A stretch of 64,000 bases of DNA from Ignavibacteriales bacterium (GCA_015709675.1 CP054182.1:3637448-3701447), one strand, 5' to 3'. Counted from the stretch's first letter, positions 27,149 to 38,342 are shown. Numbers and translations: made by a program. The notes: generated by a model not told the origin, from the sequence alone.

Positions 27149-28420
27149 ATGAATTTTTTTCTTTTTTTTCTTCTCTTTTCGGCATCTCTCTTAGCCGGAG
27201 GGAAAACAACCATATTAACCGCTGAAAAAATTGATGAGATACTCGCAAAACTCCCGCGCGGAACAAAGGTCTCTATTCTCGCAATAAATCCTCTTACCGG
27301 AGATACCATTTACCAGAAGAACGCCAGCGACATTCTGATTCCGGCTTCAAACACCAAACTCTACACCACCTTCACAGCAATAGAAAAGCTTGGCAAGGAT
27401 TTCCGGCTCAAGACTTCCCTTTTCACCCCAGATAAATCCATCGAAGACGGGGTGATTGACGGCAATCTTTATATTAAAGGATTTGGTAATCCCCTCCTGA
27501 CCTCGGAGGATGTCCTCTCGATGGCAGACGAACTCCGTGCGATGGGCGTTATGAGTATCAATGGTGATATTATCGGGGATGACAGTTATTTTGATAAAGC
27601 CTATTCCCGTGAGGACTGGATTGAGGATGAGGCAAACCTTGCACCCCTTGCACCGGTTTCAGCACTGGTGGTTGACAGAAATAAGAAGCAGATTGTTAAA
27701 GTCCGCCGGAAGAGAAAAAGAATCAGTTATATCAACGTGGCTGACCCGTCGCTTAATGCTGCGGATATTCTCTATAAGTCACTCAAAGAAAAAGGCATCT
27801 ATGTAGGAGGCCGGCCGGCAAAAGGGAATACACCGGAGGGTTCTTATGAACTTGCTTACAGAAGTGTCACTCTTCAGGAGGTAATTTCAATCGTCAATAA
27901 ACGGAGTGATAATTTTCTCGCGGAATGCCTCTTTAAGGTTGTCGGCGCGGCAGAAAGCGGAACTGAAGGAAGCGGTTTTCATGCGGCAAAAGCGGTGAAA
28001 AAGTTTCTTGATAAAAATGATATTTATGATGAAGGCACTGAGATAGTTGACGGATCCGGACTATCCCGTTTTAATCTTACCTCAGCAGCCGGACTCTCCA
28101 GCCTGCTTGAATGGGCATACTTTCATCCGGATTATTTTGACAATATATATAACAGTCTTTCAATTGCCGGAGTGGACGGCACACTTATCGGCAGGATGAA
28201 AAGCGGTTCAGCAATGCATAATTTCAGGGGTAAAACCGGTACTCTGCGCGGAACCTCATCAGTATCCGGATATCTGAAAACCATATCGGGGGATGATCTT
28301 ATCGTATCAATTATCTTCTTTTATCAGGCCAAAGGGCAAAACTACTGGAAGTCCGTAGAGGACAGAATAATAGGGCTGCTGGCTTCTGAATTCATTGAAT
28401 ACGAAGAAGAATTTAATTGA
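27149..28420 (+). CDS. dacB: D-alanyl-D-alanine carboxypeptidase/endopeptidase, PBP4 (S13) type
   Basis: 423 aa periplasmic penicillin-binding protein that trims or cleaves cross-links in peptidoglycan. Signal peptide about residues 1-17. The active-site triad of motifs is present: SNTK at 67-70 (SxxK), SDN in NKRSDNFLAE (SxN) and KTG in NFRGKTGTLRG. The large insert between motifs one and two (about 85-255) is typical of the S13 family. No neighbouring wall genes. Confidence 0.93.
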   Translation: MNFFLFFLLFSASLLAGGKTTILTAEKIDEILAKLPRGTKVSILAINPLTGDTIYQKNASDILIPASNTKLYTTFTAIEKLGKDFRLKTSLFTPDKSIEDGVIDGNLYIKGFGNPLLTSEDVLSMADELRAMGVMSINGDIIGDDSYFDKAYSREDWIEDEANLAPLAPVSALVVDRNKKQIVKVRRKRKRISYINVADPSLNAADILYKSLKEKGIYVGGRPAKGNTPEGSYELAYRSVTLQEVISIVNKRSDNFLAECLFKVVGAAESGTEGSGFHAAKAVKKFLDKNDIYDEGTEIVDGSGLSRFNLTSAAGLSSLLEWAYFHPDYFDNIYNSLSIAGVDGTLIGRMKSGSAMHNFRGKTGTLRGTSSVSGYLKTISGDDLIVSIIFFYQAKGQNYWKSVEDRIIGLLASEFIEYEEEFN

Positions 28421-28781
28421 TAATTGAAAGCGGAGAGTGGAATATTAAATTTGCATGATGTTCAAGCCGTGTTCATCAGCGTTGGGTAAGCATCCGTAAA
28501 ATCAGTGTGCCCTTTTGGGGGTTTGGGGGATTATTTATAGTTACAGCCTTAAGACAGATTCCCATCTATCCGTACGCATATAATCTTAACGGTTTTGAGC
28601 GAGATCATTAAGCCTGCCTTCATAAAGAAATAAACTCTGCGGAACTTTGCGGGGAACTTATCTTACTTTGCGTTTATTTTTTCCCTGATGAAAGACAGAT
28701 GATCATCTGTGTTGAGGAGCGGAGACTTAAGAGTTTGGATATTTTTCAACATTAACTGATCCACTATCATTGGATTCACGC
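28421..28781. other. Intergenic stretch with a 16-bp palindrome
   Basis: 360 bp between convergent genes. The only structure seen is the perfect palindrome ACAGATGATCATCTGT at 28695-28710. No clear terminator, ORF or RNA gene. Confidence 0.5.
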
Positions 28782-30128
28782 TTACTTCATCAACAGCAAA
28801 CGCTGAGTTATAACTGATTCACCAAATGTTGCCCGAACAAAATACACTCCAGAAGCAAAACTTTTACCACTGAACTTTAGAATAACATTATCACCCTTCA
28901 CTTCAGAATTAAACAATTCAGCAACTCTTTCCCCCTTTAGGTTATATATAATTACAACTAATTTCCCGCTTTGAGGAAGACGCAACTCAATGGTTGTCCT
29001 TGGGTTAAAAGGATTTGGGAAGGATTGCAACATCTCGAATTTCTTATCGTTTATTTTAATGTCGTTGCCTTCTAAAGATGTTACCGCTGGCTTGGTATCA
29101 AAGGTTATAGTTTTCCAGGCATTAGTGTAAGTCTCAAAACCCCAATCACTAACACCAGCCTCTAAAACACGGTAAGTATTACCTTCGCTACCACCATAAA
29201 AATCAATACCGATTTGAATTGCGGCTTTACCGGTAATGCGATAAGAAATCTGAGCAAAGTATGAGGTGTGCTGCGGACTAGTTACTGCTCTGGGCCACTG
29301 TGAATTCCAGAAATGCCAAACCGTATCTCGATGTTGGTTTGGATAAAAAACTAATGCTTCGTTTTCATTAATGGCCGGCATTGGTGTGTGTTGATCAAAC
29401 TCCGGAGGGAAAAATGGATAACGCCAGTATAGTCCACCATCAGAAGTCTGATTAAAACCTGAAATATATTCATCTGTAGTCAGTAATATATCTCCTGAGG
29501 CTGTTCTTGCATATAATCTCAGATAATCAATTTCAACTTTAACCGGCATATCATAATTATTATCTGTAATTACTGTGGCCCAGGCAACAACCTGATTGAT
29601 ATCCGGATTCGAATGAGATGGATTGTTCGGGTAATGAATCTTGTAAAACGGCCAGTGAACTTCGGGCGGAATGCGATCATTGACAATTGACTGCCCCGTA
29701 TCATCCACAGGCATAATTGAACCATTTGATGAAAACTTGTAGTGAATATTTCCATCCGATTGAACAAAAGAATTACTCAGAAGTACATCATTGACATAAA
29801 CCTTGGCATAAATGATTCTGCTTAATCCCGCTTCTTTCGTAGAAACGTAGTATGGCTGGCCAGAATTAAACGGCGGTAGTGTATAACGTGCATAAAACAT
29901 AAACGGCTCACCTACATTCAATTGTTGTGCTTCAAATGAATAGGTGTTTGATGACAATTTTGTCATCGGCGTAAAATCCCAATTACCACTCGTAACGATA
30001 GCGGGATTTACGGGCTCAAAATAAGGAAAAACAATAGTTATCCTATTGGAGAAAGCTTCCGGCTGGGCGAGGGTGTGATCAAAAATGGACAAAGCAGCGA
30101 AAATCAACAGAACTAACAGATGGTACAT
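28782..30128 (-). CDS. Secreted protein of unknown function with T9SS sorting domain
   Basis: 448 aa from the ATG at 30128, chosen because MYHLLVLLIFAALSIFDHTL ending in AQ is a good signal peptide; the upstream extension lacks one. The middle is beta-rich, with many aromatic residues and no family I recognise. The C-terminus (about 365-448) has FPNPFNPRTTIELRLP, LKGERVAELFN and SGVYFVRA, the type IX sorting domain. The gene is AT-richer than the surrounding core genes, hinting at a different history. Likely cell-surface or secreted. Confidence 0.75.
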   Translation of the reverse strand: MYHLLVLLIFAALSIFDHTLAQPEAFSNRITIVFPYFEPVNPAIVTSGNWDFTPMTKLSSNTYSFEAQQLNVGEPFMFYARYTLPPFNSGQPYYVSTKEAGLSRIIYAKVYVNDVLLSNSFVQSDGNIHYKFSSNGSIMPVDDTGQSIVNDRIPPEVHWPFYKIHYPNNPSHSNPDINQVVAWATVITDNNYDMPVKVEIDYLRLYARTASGDILLTTDEYISGFNQTSDGGLYWRYPFFPPEFDQHTPMPAINENEALVFYPNQHRDTVWHFWNSQWPRAVTSPQHTSYFAQISYRITGKAAIQIGIDFYGGSEGNTYRVLEAGVSDWGFETYTNAWKTITFDTKPAVTSLEGNDIKINDKKFEMLQSFPNPFNPRTTIELRLPQSGKLVVIIYNLKGERVAELFNSEVKGDNVILKFSGKSFASGVYFVRATFGESVITQRLLLMK

Positions 30129-30570
30129 GGTGCTACTTTCATTATGAGTTATTGAAATTTCTCCGTAAAGAAATACACCCCACGGCATCCGAAAAATAAG
30201 AGTAAAATAATATAAAAATTTCTAATTTTTTATTTTTTTCAGAGAAATTTTCCTTCTCAAGGAACTTCCTTGCCACAGACTAATTCTCAGCACCTTAGCA
30301 ACTTTTTGCGAGATTATTTCCGACTTAAGCTGCAGATAATTGTTAGTCGTTACTGAGATTGAGATAATTCATAGCATTCTTCTTTCATGATCGAAGTGAC
30401 AGGGAAGCTGCTCTCAGATTTATGAAACAGGTAAGATACAAATCTGATTATTTATACTCCATAATTCAGAATTTAAAACCAGATTGTCCTATGTCACCAC
30501 AAAGATAATCTTTGCGTCTTAGTGCGAATTGCTCTTTTACTCTCCTGCTCACTCATGATCCATTTAAAAC
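30129..30570. other. AT-rich intergenic stretch, no gene recognised
   Basis: About 440 bp between the start of the T9SS-sorted protein gene and the secG terminator. AT-rich near 30200-30240. No coding ORF or structured RNA recognised. Confidence 0.45.
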
Positions 30571-30596
30571 AAAAAAGCAGGCCATTGTGACCTGCT
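30571..30596 (-). terminator. Rho-independent terminator of secG
   Basis: Read on the minus strand: AGCAGG, a 9-nt loop, CCTGCT, then a run of six T (complement of 30571-30576). It lies 20 bp beyond the secG stop. Confidence 0.8.
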
Positions 30597-30615
30597 CTTT
30601 TAGTAAGCTTACTTT

Positions 30616-30942
30616 TTAGTTTCCTGAAGGGGGCGCCTGAGGAACCGAAGTGCTCGGAGGAACACTGCCTGAACCCTGGATAATACTGTCTCTGTTATCA
30701 AGTTCCGCACTCGGAAGGAAGAACAGATTGATAACAACAGCGAGAATAACCAGCACACCTGCAAGCCACCAGGTGGTTTTGCTCAGAAAGTCCGCAGTTC
30801 TGCGGCTGCCAAAAACCTGGCCAACCTGCCCGGCCCCGCCTAAGGTACCGGAAAGCCCTCCGCCTTTGCTCGCCTGAACCAGAACGATTCCGATGAGCAG
30901 TACGGATACTACTATTGAAAGCACCATTAATAATGTGTACAT
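30616..30942 (-). CDS. secG: Preprotein translocase subunit SecG
   Basis: 108 aa. Two membrane helices (about 2-22 and 60-78) are separated by the conserved loop VQASKGGGLSGTLGG. This small subunit assists SecYEG-dependent export. The Pro/Ser-rich tail (VPPSTSVPQAPPSGN) is common in Bacteroidota forms. ATG preceded by AAGGAG. It lies just after tRNA-Met on the same strand and probably shares its transcript. Confidence 0.93.
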   Translation of the reverse strand: MYTLLMVLSIVVSVLLIGIVLVQASKGGGLSGTLGGAGQVGQVFGSRRTADFLSKTTWWLAGVLVILAVVINLFFLPSAELDNRDSIIQGSGSVPPSTSVPQAPPSGN

Positions 30943-30962
30943 AAAAACTACTCCTTAAATTG

Positions 30963-31036
30963 TAGCGGGGGAGGGATTCGAACCCCCGACACACGGATTA
31001 TGATTCCGTTGCTCTAACCTACTGAGCTACCCCGCC
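30963..31036 (-). tRNA. tRNA-Met (anticodon CAT), probably the elongator
   Basis: A 74-nt cloverleaf read on the minus strand. Acceptor GGCGGGG pairs with CCCCGCT (terminal G-T as in other elongator Met tRNAs), D-arm AGCTCAGTAGGTTAGAGC, anticodon stem ACGGA/TCCGT with loop ATCATAA (CAT), T-arm GGGGG-TTCGAAT-CCCTC, discriminator A. CCA is not encoded (ACA follows). CAT could also be the Ile2 tRNA modified by TilS, but the acceptor stem fits Met better. Confidence 0.9.
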
Positions 31037-31110
31037 AGAAAATAAATATTTTCAGACAGACTTCTAATGTAAGGATTTTTATAAAAACTTAAAAATACCT
31101 TGTTAAAAAA

Positions 31111-31950
31111 TCAGGGCAGTTTGCTCCGGATATTTGCCTGGTACTCGTCCCTGAAGATTCCGGTTCCGTTATCAGAATAGCGGTACTGAGGCAGCCCCAG
31201 AGTCTGAATCCGCTGATTTGCCGAAGCGATCCGGTCGATCGGGTCAGGATGAGTGGAAAAGAAGGTCTCCAGGCCTGAACCGCCGGTTACCAGCCCGTCA
31301 GCCTGCAATTTTTCGAAGAAGAATTTCACTCCTCCGGGGTAAAACCGGGTATCCCGCAGATAGGTGATTGAATACTCATCACTTTCATCCTCATTGGCGC
31401 GGCTGTTGCCCAGGAATGCCAGACCTACAAAAAGGTTGGCTGCAATCTCAGCGAGCTGTGAGGGATTTTCACCAAGGATCAGAGAGAAGAGCACGGAGAT
31501 GCCGTAATACTGCGTCATTCTCTGAGTTGCATGACGGCGCTCAGCATGTGCTATTTCATGACCCAGCACTCCTGCAAGCGCAGCTTCGGAATCAAGATAT
31601 TTCAGCAGGCCGGTATAAACATAAACCGGACCTCCGGGGAGCGCAAATGCATTCAGGATTGAATCATTATCAACAATCTCCAGCGAATACTTGTAGATGT
31701 TCTTTTTCGCGACTTTAGGAGAAGCAAGAATCTCATTAAAAATATTATTAACAATGTAATTCTTCAGCGATTTATCAGCATTATATATCGGATATTCCGC
31801 GGAATTGTTGTTGATCTCCTGGCTTACCTCCAGACCGAGCTGAACATCATCAGCATCGGAGAAGATATTAATTCCGTCTTCGCATGAAGAGATGCCAAAA
31901 GCCGTTATTACAATAAACGAGAGGCTTACAATGATTTTCTTGAGTTTCAT
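31111..31950 (-). CDS. M48-family zinc metalloprotease, lipoprotein
   Basis: 279 aa from ATG 31950, with a lipoprotein signal (FGISSC; Cys23 the likely acylation site). The zinc site HEIAH is at residues 131-135 in LGHEIAHAERRHATQRM, with a downstream Glu ligand in NEDESDEYSITYL. BepA/LoiP-like periplasmic proteases of this family maintain outer-membrane proteins. The family match is secure; the substrate is unknown. A GAGGA motif precedes the start by about 11 nt. It lies downstream of obgE. Confidence 0.9.
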   Translation of the reverse strand: MKLKKIIVSLSFIVITAFGISSCEDGINIFSDADDVQLGLEVSQEINNNSAEYPIYNADKSLKNYIVNNIFNEILASPKVAKKNIYKYSLEIVDNDSILNAFALPGGPVYVYTGLLKYLDSEAALAGVLGHEIAHAERRHATQRMTQYYGISVLFSLILGENPSQLAEIAANLFVGLAFLGNSRANEDESDEYSITYLRDTRFYPGGVKFFFEKLQADGLVTGGSGLETFFSTHPDPIDRIASANQRIQTLGLPQYRYSDNGTGIFRDEYQANIRSKLP

Positions 31951-31978
31951 ATTGCTTTTATTCCTCGGGTCTTTTAAC

Positions 31979-32989
<1,011 letters not shown>

Positions 32990-34639
32990 TTATTTTCCCC
33001 CTCTGAAGTATTCTTCAATTTTTGCAGTAAGCAGATTAGCTTCCTTGCTGGTGAGTGTATTTATCTTATAGGTATAAAAAACGGATTTCAATAACGTCTG
33101 CGCCTGTTCAAAATTCTCACACTCCGCAACACTTTCCATCGTGCTTACAAAGTCAAGACTATCGTTGTTAAAAATTTCTTCAACAACCCGCATTGTCTCA
33201 CGGGTTGAGAAGTACGAAAATAAATCACGAGCCGGTTCTTCTTCCTCTTCTTCATCATCAGGTTGTTTTTCCGGTTCTGCTTCCGGCTCCGGAACCTGAA
33301 TTGAAACCGGTACTTCGGCTGCCGGTGCTGAAGTCAGTTCTTCCGGCAAAGTCTCCGCGGCTTCAGCGGCTATATCCTCTGCTGAAGGACTTGTATATAT
33401 ATTATTCTCAGCAGAGAGGGTCTGGTCTGCCTGAAACTCAGGAATAGTTATCGTAAATGCCGGGGTTCGGGAATCGGTATAATCGATTCCCTGCGATGCC
33501 GGAGTCTGATCACTACTTTCCTTTTTCTCTTCTTCAGGAATTACCATCTCTTTCAGTCCGCTGTGAGGTTCAGCATCTTCCTCTTCAACTCCTTCCGGAA
33601 ATCTAACCGGTTCAGCCGGCATCGATCTTCCCGGTTGAGGTATTACCGGCGGTGCGGCAGGAGTTTCTGACTCATCAAGCAGTTCATCAAGCGAAATGGA
33701 GTCTTCCTCTCTTTTGCTGCCTGAGGGTTCAGCATAATCAATTTCTTCCTGCTCCGGGGTCTGAAGTGATGCGCCTGATCCAAAAGAAAATCTGCCCCGC
33801 TCTATTGATGATAACGAGTCAGAATTATATTCTTCGGCAAGTTCCTGATTCAGTTTTTCCCTGAGCTCGCGGTCAAGCGAAATGGCAATATTGCTGTACA
33901 TGGCATTCTTAAAGTCATCTACCTCAAAACGCCTCTTCATATCTGTTGAAAGTATCGTCCTGATTTTGGATATATACATCCCGAGATTTTTTTCTTTCAG
34001 ATACATCTCAACTGCAGCAACCGGAATGAGCGATTTGTTTACATCACCGGCATTAAAAAAATCAGCCATGGAGGTTAGTGCCGTATCAATCATTGCCTGC
34101 GTCTGGCTTTCCACAAGCAGTCTGGTCAGATTATTTACGACCGATTCAAATTCCTCATACCGGAATTTCAGAATTTTTTTCTTCTCCAGAAATTCTGAAG
34201 TCACCTTCCGGTAAAAATCATAATAGTACAAATAGCGGAGGAGAATCTGTACCTCTTCAGCGCTTTTTTCTTCATCCTCTCCGAAGATGAACCGGGAGAG
34301 CGTTGCTTTCGGCCTTAGCAGCAGGTGTACATTAAATTGTACTGCCTGAACAACCAGTTCCTTAATATCCTCAAAGGGCAAAAGTTTGTGCTGCTTTATG
34401 ATATCCCCTATTGCGTTAAAATGGGGGGATACTTCAGGCAGGGTGTAATCAAAAAGGGACTGTTTGATAATTCTTTTTCTGTCCCGGTAAAAGAGATAAT
34501 CCAGCTCTGCCGAGATGTACTGAAAAATTGCGGGATGAACCCTGGCTGAGGCAAGCCCGTCAAGCGTAAAGAATGCACCCAGCTTCCGAATCTTATTGAT
34601 ATTGAAGTCGGAGATGTATTTTATTTCTTTTTCAAACAT
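32990..34639 (-). CDS. Conserved-looking acidic protein of unknown function upstream of obgE
   Basis: 549 aa from ATG 34639 (GTG at 34642 also possible). I do not recognise it. An N-terminal half rich in alpha-helix (about 1-255, e.g. EIKYISDFNINKIRKLGAFF) is followed by a long acidic, Pro/Glu-rich, probably disordered linker (about 280-470). A short helical C-terminal domain follows (about 475-549, FSYFSTRETMRVVEEIFNND). No signal peptide or membrane segment, so cytosolic. The 3-bp spacing to obgE suggests co-transcription and possibly a role near ribosome assembly, which is only inference. Confidence 0.7.
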   Translation of the reverse strand: MFEKEIKYISDFNINKIRKLGAFFTLDGLASARVHPAIFQYISAELDYLFYRDRKRIIKQSLFDYTLPEVSPHFNAIGDIIKQHKLLPFEDIKELVVQAVQFNVHLLLRPKATLSRFIFGEDEEKSAEEVQILLRYLYYYDFYRKVTSEFLEKKKILKFRYEEFESVVNNLTRLLVESQTQAMIDTALTSMADFFNAGDVNKSLIPVAAVEMYLKEKNLGMYISKIRTILSTDMKRRFEVDDFKNAMYSNIAISLDRELREKLNQELAEEYNSDSLSSIERGRFSFGSGASLQTPEQEEIDYAEPSGSKREEDSISLDELLDESETPAAPPVIPQPGRSMPAEPVRFPEGVEEEDAEPHSGLKEMVIPEEEKKESSDQTPASQGIDYTDSRTPAFTITIPEFQADQTLSAENNIYTSPSAEDIAAEAAETLPEELTSAPAAEVPVSIQVPEPEAEPEKQPDDEEEEEEPARDLFSYFSTRETMRVVEEIFNNDSLDFVSTMESVAECENFEQAQTLLKSVFYTYKINTLTSKEANLLTAKIEEYFRGGK

Positions 34640-34682
34640 CACGAAACCGCACCAGGATTATAAAAAAACTAATTTCAAGTGG

Positions 34683-34690
34683 CAAATTTA
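34683..34690 (-). promoter_or_regulatory. Candidate -7 box upstream of the unknown/obgE genes
   Basis: TAAATTTG on the minus strand, matching TAnnTTTG, 44 nt before the start codon. A good -33 TTTG at the expected spacing is not evident. Confidence 0.35.
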
Positions 34691-34740
34691 GCGAAAAATA
34701 CCCATTAAAGGGAGAGAAAACACCCGCCCAACTTGGCTCC

Positions 34741-34780
34741 CGAGCGGAGTCGAGGGACGGTTCCCGAGCGGAGTCGAGGG
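34741..34780. repeat. Two copies of the CCGAGCGGAGTCGAGGG repeat
   Basis: Tandem copies of CCCGAGCGGAGTCGAGGGA at about 34739-34757 and 34763-34781, between the unknown gene and the sdhB terminator. The same core occurs in many copies in the cluster upstream of sufB near 53 kb. Confidence 0.75.
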
Positions 34781-34782
34781 AT

Positions 34783-34811
34783 AAAAAAAGCCCTCCGGTT
34801 TGGAGGGCTTT
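34783..34811 (-). terminator. Rho-independent terminator of the sdh operon
   Basis: On the minus strand: AAAGCCCTCC (34811-34802), 5-nt loop, GGAGGGCTTT (34796-34787) running into a T-tract. It lies 25 bp beyond the sdhB stop. Confidence 0.9.
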
Positions 34812-34835
34812 GGTTTTCCTTGTGGGAGGAATTGT

Positions 34836-35576
34836 TTAGAGAACGCTTGCCCTTATGAATTCTCTGTTCAGACGGGCGATATTGGTGATGGAGATTTCCT
34901 TCGGGCATTCAGCTTCACAGGCACCGGTGTTGGTACATGAACCGAATCCTTCTTTATCCATCTGCGCAATCATGTTAGTCACACGGGTTTCACGTTCGGG
35001 ATGCCCCTGCGGTAGAAGTGTGAACTGTGATACCTTTGCTGAAACAAAGAGCATAGCCGAGGCATTTTTGCAGGCAGCAACGCAAGCGCCGCATCCGATG
35101 CATGCCGCTGCATCAATCGCCATTTCCGCCTGGTCATGAGGAATAAGGATTGCATTTCCGTCAGGGGCTGAGCCGGTTTTAACGGAGATGAATCCCCCCG
35201 CTTCCATGATGCGGTCGAATGCTGTGCGGTCAACCACCAGATCTTTAATGACCGGGAAAGGTTTAGCTCTCCAGGGTTCAACATGAATAGTTTCGCCGTC
35301 ATTAAACGACCTCATATGAAGCTGGCAGGCAGTCACACCTTTCTTAGGACCGTGAGCCCGGCCGTTGATATACAAACTGCAGCTTCCGCAGATGCCCTCA
35401 CGGCAGTCATGGTCAAATGCTATCGGTTCTTCATTTTTTTCGATCAGGCGTTCGTTCACCACATCAAGCATCTCAAGGAAAGACATATCAGGGGATATCT
35501 CAGGTGCCGGATAGGTTTCAAACTTGCCTTCACTCTGCGCGTTTTTCTGACGCCATACTTTTAAGGTTATTTTCAT
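34836..35576 (-). CDS. sdhB: Succinate dehydrogenase/fumarate reductase iron-sulfur subunit
   Basis: 246 aa electron-transfer subunit. An N-terminal 2Fe-2S plant-ferredoxin domain has [12 protein letters not shown]. The C-terminal domain carries the cysteine clusters [14 protein letters not shown] and [15 protein letters not shown] for the 4Fe-4S and 3Fe-4S centres. Passes electrons from SdhA to the SdhC haem/quinone site. Last gene of sdhCAB, 24 bp after sdhA. Confidence 0.95.
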   Translation of the reverse strand: MKITLKVWRQKNAQSEGKFETYPAPEISPDMSFLEMLDVVNERLIEKNEEPIAFDHDCREGICGSCSLYINGRAHGPKKGVTACQLHMRSFNDGETIHVEPWRAKPFPVIKDLVVDRTAFDRIMEAGGFISVKTGSAPDGNAILIPHDQAEMAIDAAACIGCGACVAACKNASAMLFVSAKVSQFTLLPQGHPERETRVTNMIAQMDKEGFGSCTNTGACEAECPKEISITNIARLNREFIRASVL

Positions 35577-35600
35577 TATGTTCCTCGTATTACAATTCTC

Positions 35601-37514
35601 TTATTTATAACTGCGTTTGCTTGGTGATACTTCTTCGAATACCAGAGGTTCTTTATGCATCTGATAACCGTTGTTTTCGCCTTTATATTCCCAGGCAGCT
35701 ACGTAAGCATAGTTATCGTCATCACGCAGAGCTTCACCTTCTTCGGTCTGATATTCCTCACGGAAGTGACCGCCGCAGGATTCATTCCTGTGCAGCGCAT
35801 CCTGAGCCATCAGTTCGCCAAGTTCAAGGAAGTCTGCCACACGGCCGGCCTTTTCAAGGGACTGATTAAGCTCGGCAGCATCACCGGTAACACGCACATT
35901 TTGCCAGAATTCATCACGGATTTTTTTGATCTCTTCAACCGCGAACTTCAGCCCGTCAGCATTGCGGCTCATCCCGACATAATCCCACATCACTTTGCCA
36001 AGCTTCTTGTGGTAATGGTCAACGGAGTGCTCACCTTTTATTGAAATCAGTTTATCAATGCGTCCGCGTACTTCACTTTCTACGCGCTTAAATTCATCAT
36101 GATCGGTTGTAACTTTGTCGAACCCGCCTTCAGCGAGATATGCACCAAGGGTATACGGAATAACAAAATAACCGTCTGCAAGACCCTGCATCAGCGCACT
36201 CGCGCCGAGGCGGTTAGCACCATGATCAGAGAAATTTGCCTCACCCAGGACGAAGAGTCCGTTAATGTTGCTCATCAGGTTATAGTCAACCCAGAGGCCG
36301 CCCATGGTATAGTGAACTGCCGGATATATACGCATCGGCATTTCGTAAGGATTCTCTGCCGTGATCTGCTTATACATATCAAATAAGTTGCCGTATTTTT
36401 CGGCAATTTTATCTTTTCCGAGCCGTTTGATTGAATCAGCAAAGTCCAGATATACTGCAAGTTTACTGGAACCCACTCCTCTGCCTTCATCGCAGACAGC
36501 TTTTGCATTGCGTGAAGCAACATCGCGGGGGACAAGGTTTCCGAATGAGGGGTATTTCCTCTCAAGGAAATAATCACGCTCATCTTCAGGAATGCTCTGC
36601 GGGGCACGGGTATCACCCGGATTCTTCGGAACCCAGACTCTGCCGTCATTACGAAGCGATTCGGACATCAGAGTTAATTTGGACTGATGATCACCCGATA
36701 CCGGTATGCAGGTCGGATGAATCTGCACATAACAGGGGTTTCCGAACAAAGCACCGCGCTTATGTGCACGCCACGCAGCGGTTACGTTTGAACCTTTTGC
36801 ATTGGTAGAGAGATAATAAACGTTTCCATATCCGCCGGTTGAAAGAAGAACCGCATCAGCCAGGAACCGCTCAATAGCGCCTGTTACCATATTTCTTGCA
36901 ATGATACCGCGGGCTTTTCCGTTGATGATAACCAGGTCAAGCATCTCATAGCGGCTGTACATCTGAATATTGCCAAGCCCCATCTGTTTAGCCATGGAGC
37001 TATAAGCACCAAGCAGAAGCTGCTGCCCGGTCTGGCCGCGTGAATAAAAGGTCCGGGAAACCTGAGCGCCGCCAAATGAACGGTTATCAAGGTAGCCGCT
37101 GTACTCGCGGGCAAAGGGGACACCCTGAGCCACGCACTGGTCAATGATATTTACGCTCAATTCAGCAAGACGGTAAACGTTCCCTTCACGGGCACGGTAG
37201 TCGCCTCCTTTTATGGTATCATAAAACAGACGGTATATACTGTCACCGTCGTTCTGGTAATTTTTTGCGGCATTTATGCCGCCCTGCGCGGCAATGCTGT
37301 GCGCACGGCGGGGGCTGTCCTGAAAACAGAATGCCTTTACCTTATAGCCCATCTCCGCAAGAGATGCAGCGGCTGATCCGCCCGCAAGTCCGGTGCCTAC
37401 GACAATTACTTCATATTTTCTTCTGTTAGCCGGATTGATAAGTTTAATATGTGCCTTATAATCGGTCCATTTATCAGCAAGTTTACCCGCAGGAATTTTT
37501 GAGTTCAGTTCCAT
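35601..37514 (-). CDS. sdhA: Succinate dehydrogenase/fumarate reductase flavoprotein subunit
   Basis: 637 aa from ATG 37514, chosen for its AGGAGG site; the longer in-frame extension would run into sdhC. Rossmann FAD motif [17 protein letters not shown] (about residues 37-53), the histidyl-FAD region with [13 protein letters not shown], and the active-site region HPTCIPVSG. Catalyses succinate/fumarate interconversion at the inner membrane. The length and gene order C-A-B match the Bacteroidota/epsilon type with a single b558 anchor. Confidence 0.95.
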   Translation of the reverse strand: MELNSKIPAGKLADKWTDYKAHIKLINPANRRKYEVIVVGTGLAGGSAAASLAEMGYKVKAFCFQDSPRRAHSIAAQGGINAAKNYQNDGDSIYRLFYDTIKGGDYRAREGNVYRLAELSVNIIDQCVAQGVPFAREYSGYLDNRSFGGAQVSRTFYSRGQTGQQLLLGAYSSMAKQMGLGNIQMYSRYEMLDLVIINGKARGIIARNMVTGAIERFLADAVLLSTGGYGNVYYLSTNAKGSNVTAAWRAHKRGALFGNPCYVQIHPTCIPVSGDHQSKLTLMSESLRNDGRVWVPKNPGDTRAPQSIPEDERDYFLERKYPSFGNLVPRDVASRNAKAVCDEGRGVGSSKLAVYLDFADSIKRLGKDKIAEKYGNLFDMYKQITAENPYEMPMRIYPAVHYTMGGLWVDYNLMSNINGLFVLGEANFSDHGANRLGASALMQGLADGYFVIPYTLGAYLAEGGFDKVTTDHDEFKRVESEVRGRIDKLISIKGEHSVDHYHKKLGKVMWDYVGMSRNADGLKFAVEEIKKIRDEFWQNVRVTGDAAELNQSLEKAGRVADFLELGELMAQDALHRNESCGGHFREEYQTEEGEALRDDDNYAYVAAWEYKGENNGYQMHKEPLVFEEVSPSKRSYK

Positions 37515-37515
37515 A

Positions 37516-38202
37516 TCAGTTTCCTCCTGTGGATTTGTATATATATAAAAAGTAGAGCGGCACATACGCAAAGAGCAGAGGCACCACTATCGCGTAAAAA
37601 AGCCCGAGTTTCTGTATCAGGGGCGTGAATTTTTTATGGTTCAGCCCGAGCGTCTGAAACGCACTCTGAAAACCGTGATTCAGATGAAAACCCAGCAGCA
37701 CCATGGCAACAACGTAAAACCAGGTATATACCGGATTCTGAAACGCGCTTACGACCGCCTGATAGAGGGTTTCTTCGTGAGTTGCGCCCATCCAGGCAGT
37801 TACCTTATGGTCAACAAAAAAGCTTTTCAGGTGGATCACAAGAAAGATAAAGACGATGCTTCCGGTCCAGACCATAGTGCGGGAAAAAAACGAGCTGTTT
37901 TCCGAAGGGCGGTTTACCGCGTAATCAACCGGGCGGGCTCTTTTGTTTTCCAGTGCGAGGCGGAATCCGTTAAAGGCATGAAAAATAAAACCAAGGAACA
38001 GCACCACTTCCATGATCAGAATAACCGGGTTTGTTTTCATGAACTCTGAGTATTGGAGGAAGGCAGCGCCGTTGTCATTTTTTAGCAGGAGGAAATTTCC
38101 CGAAAGGTGAACAATCAGGAATGAGATCAGAAAGAGTCCGGTAATAGCCATTACCAGTTTCTTGCCGACAGACGAGGTAAAGGTTTGAGATAACCAACCC
38201 AT
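37516..38202 (-). CDS. sdhC: Succinate dehydrogenase cytochrome b558 subunit
   Basis: 228 aa, five predicted membrane helices (for example [20 protein letters not shown] and [20 protein letters not shown]), with conserved histidines for two haems (HLSG, HAFNG, HLKSF, HLNHGF). This single-anchor form needs no SdhD, and none is present. First gene of the operon; one base separates its stop from the sdhA start. Confidence 0.93.
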   Translation of the reverse strand: MGWLSQTFTSSVGKKLVMAITGLFLISFLIVHLSGNFLLLKNDNGAAFLQYSEFMKTNPVILIMEVVLFLGFIFHAFNGFRLALENKRARPVDYAVNRPSENSSFFSRTMVWTGSIVFIFLVIHLKSFFVDHKVTAWMGATHEETLYQAVVSAFQNPVYTWFYVVAMVLLGFHLNHGFQSAFQTLGLNHKKFTPLIQKLGLFYAIVVPLLFAYVPLYFLYIYKSTGGN

Positions 38203-38242
38203 TAAATTTTTATCCTTATGATTTTTAATTAATGGAATAGGG

Positions 38243-38274
38243 CAAACTTAATCAAAATTCCGTTTCACTTCAAA
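38243..38274 (-). promoter_or_regulatory. Bacteroidetes-type promoter of sdhCAB
   Basis: On the minus strand: TTTG (38274-38271), exactly 20 nt, then TAAGTTTG (38250-38243). A full match to the TTTG-N19-21-TAnnTTTG consensus, 41 nt before the sdhC start. Confidence 0.75.
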
Positions 38275-38342
38275 GGAAACATTGCAACATTATATCTTTT
38301 ATCTCTGATATATGAGGATTTTCCCAAAAACCTTTTCCTTAT

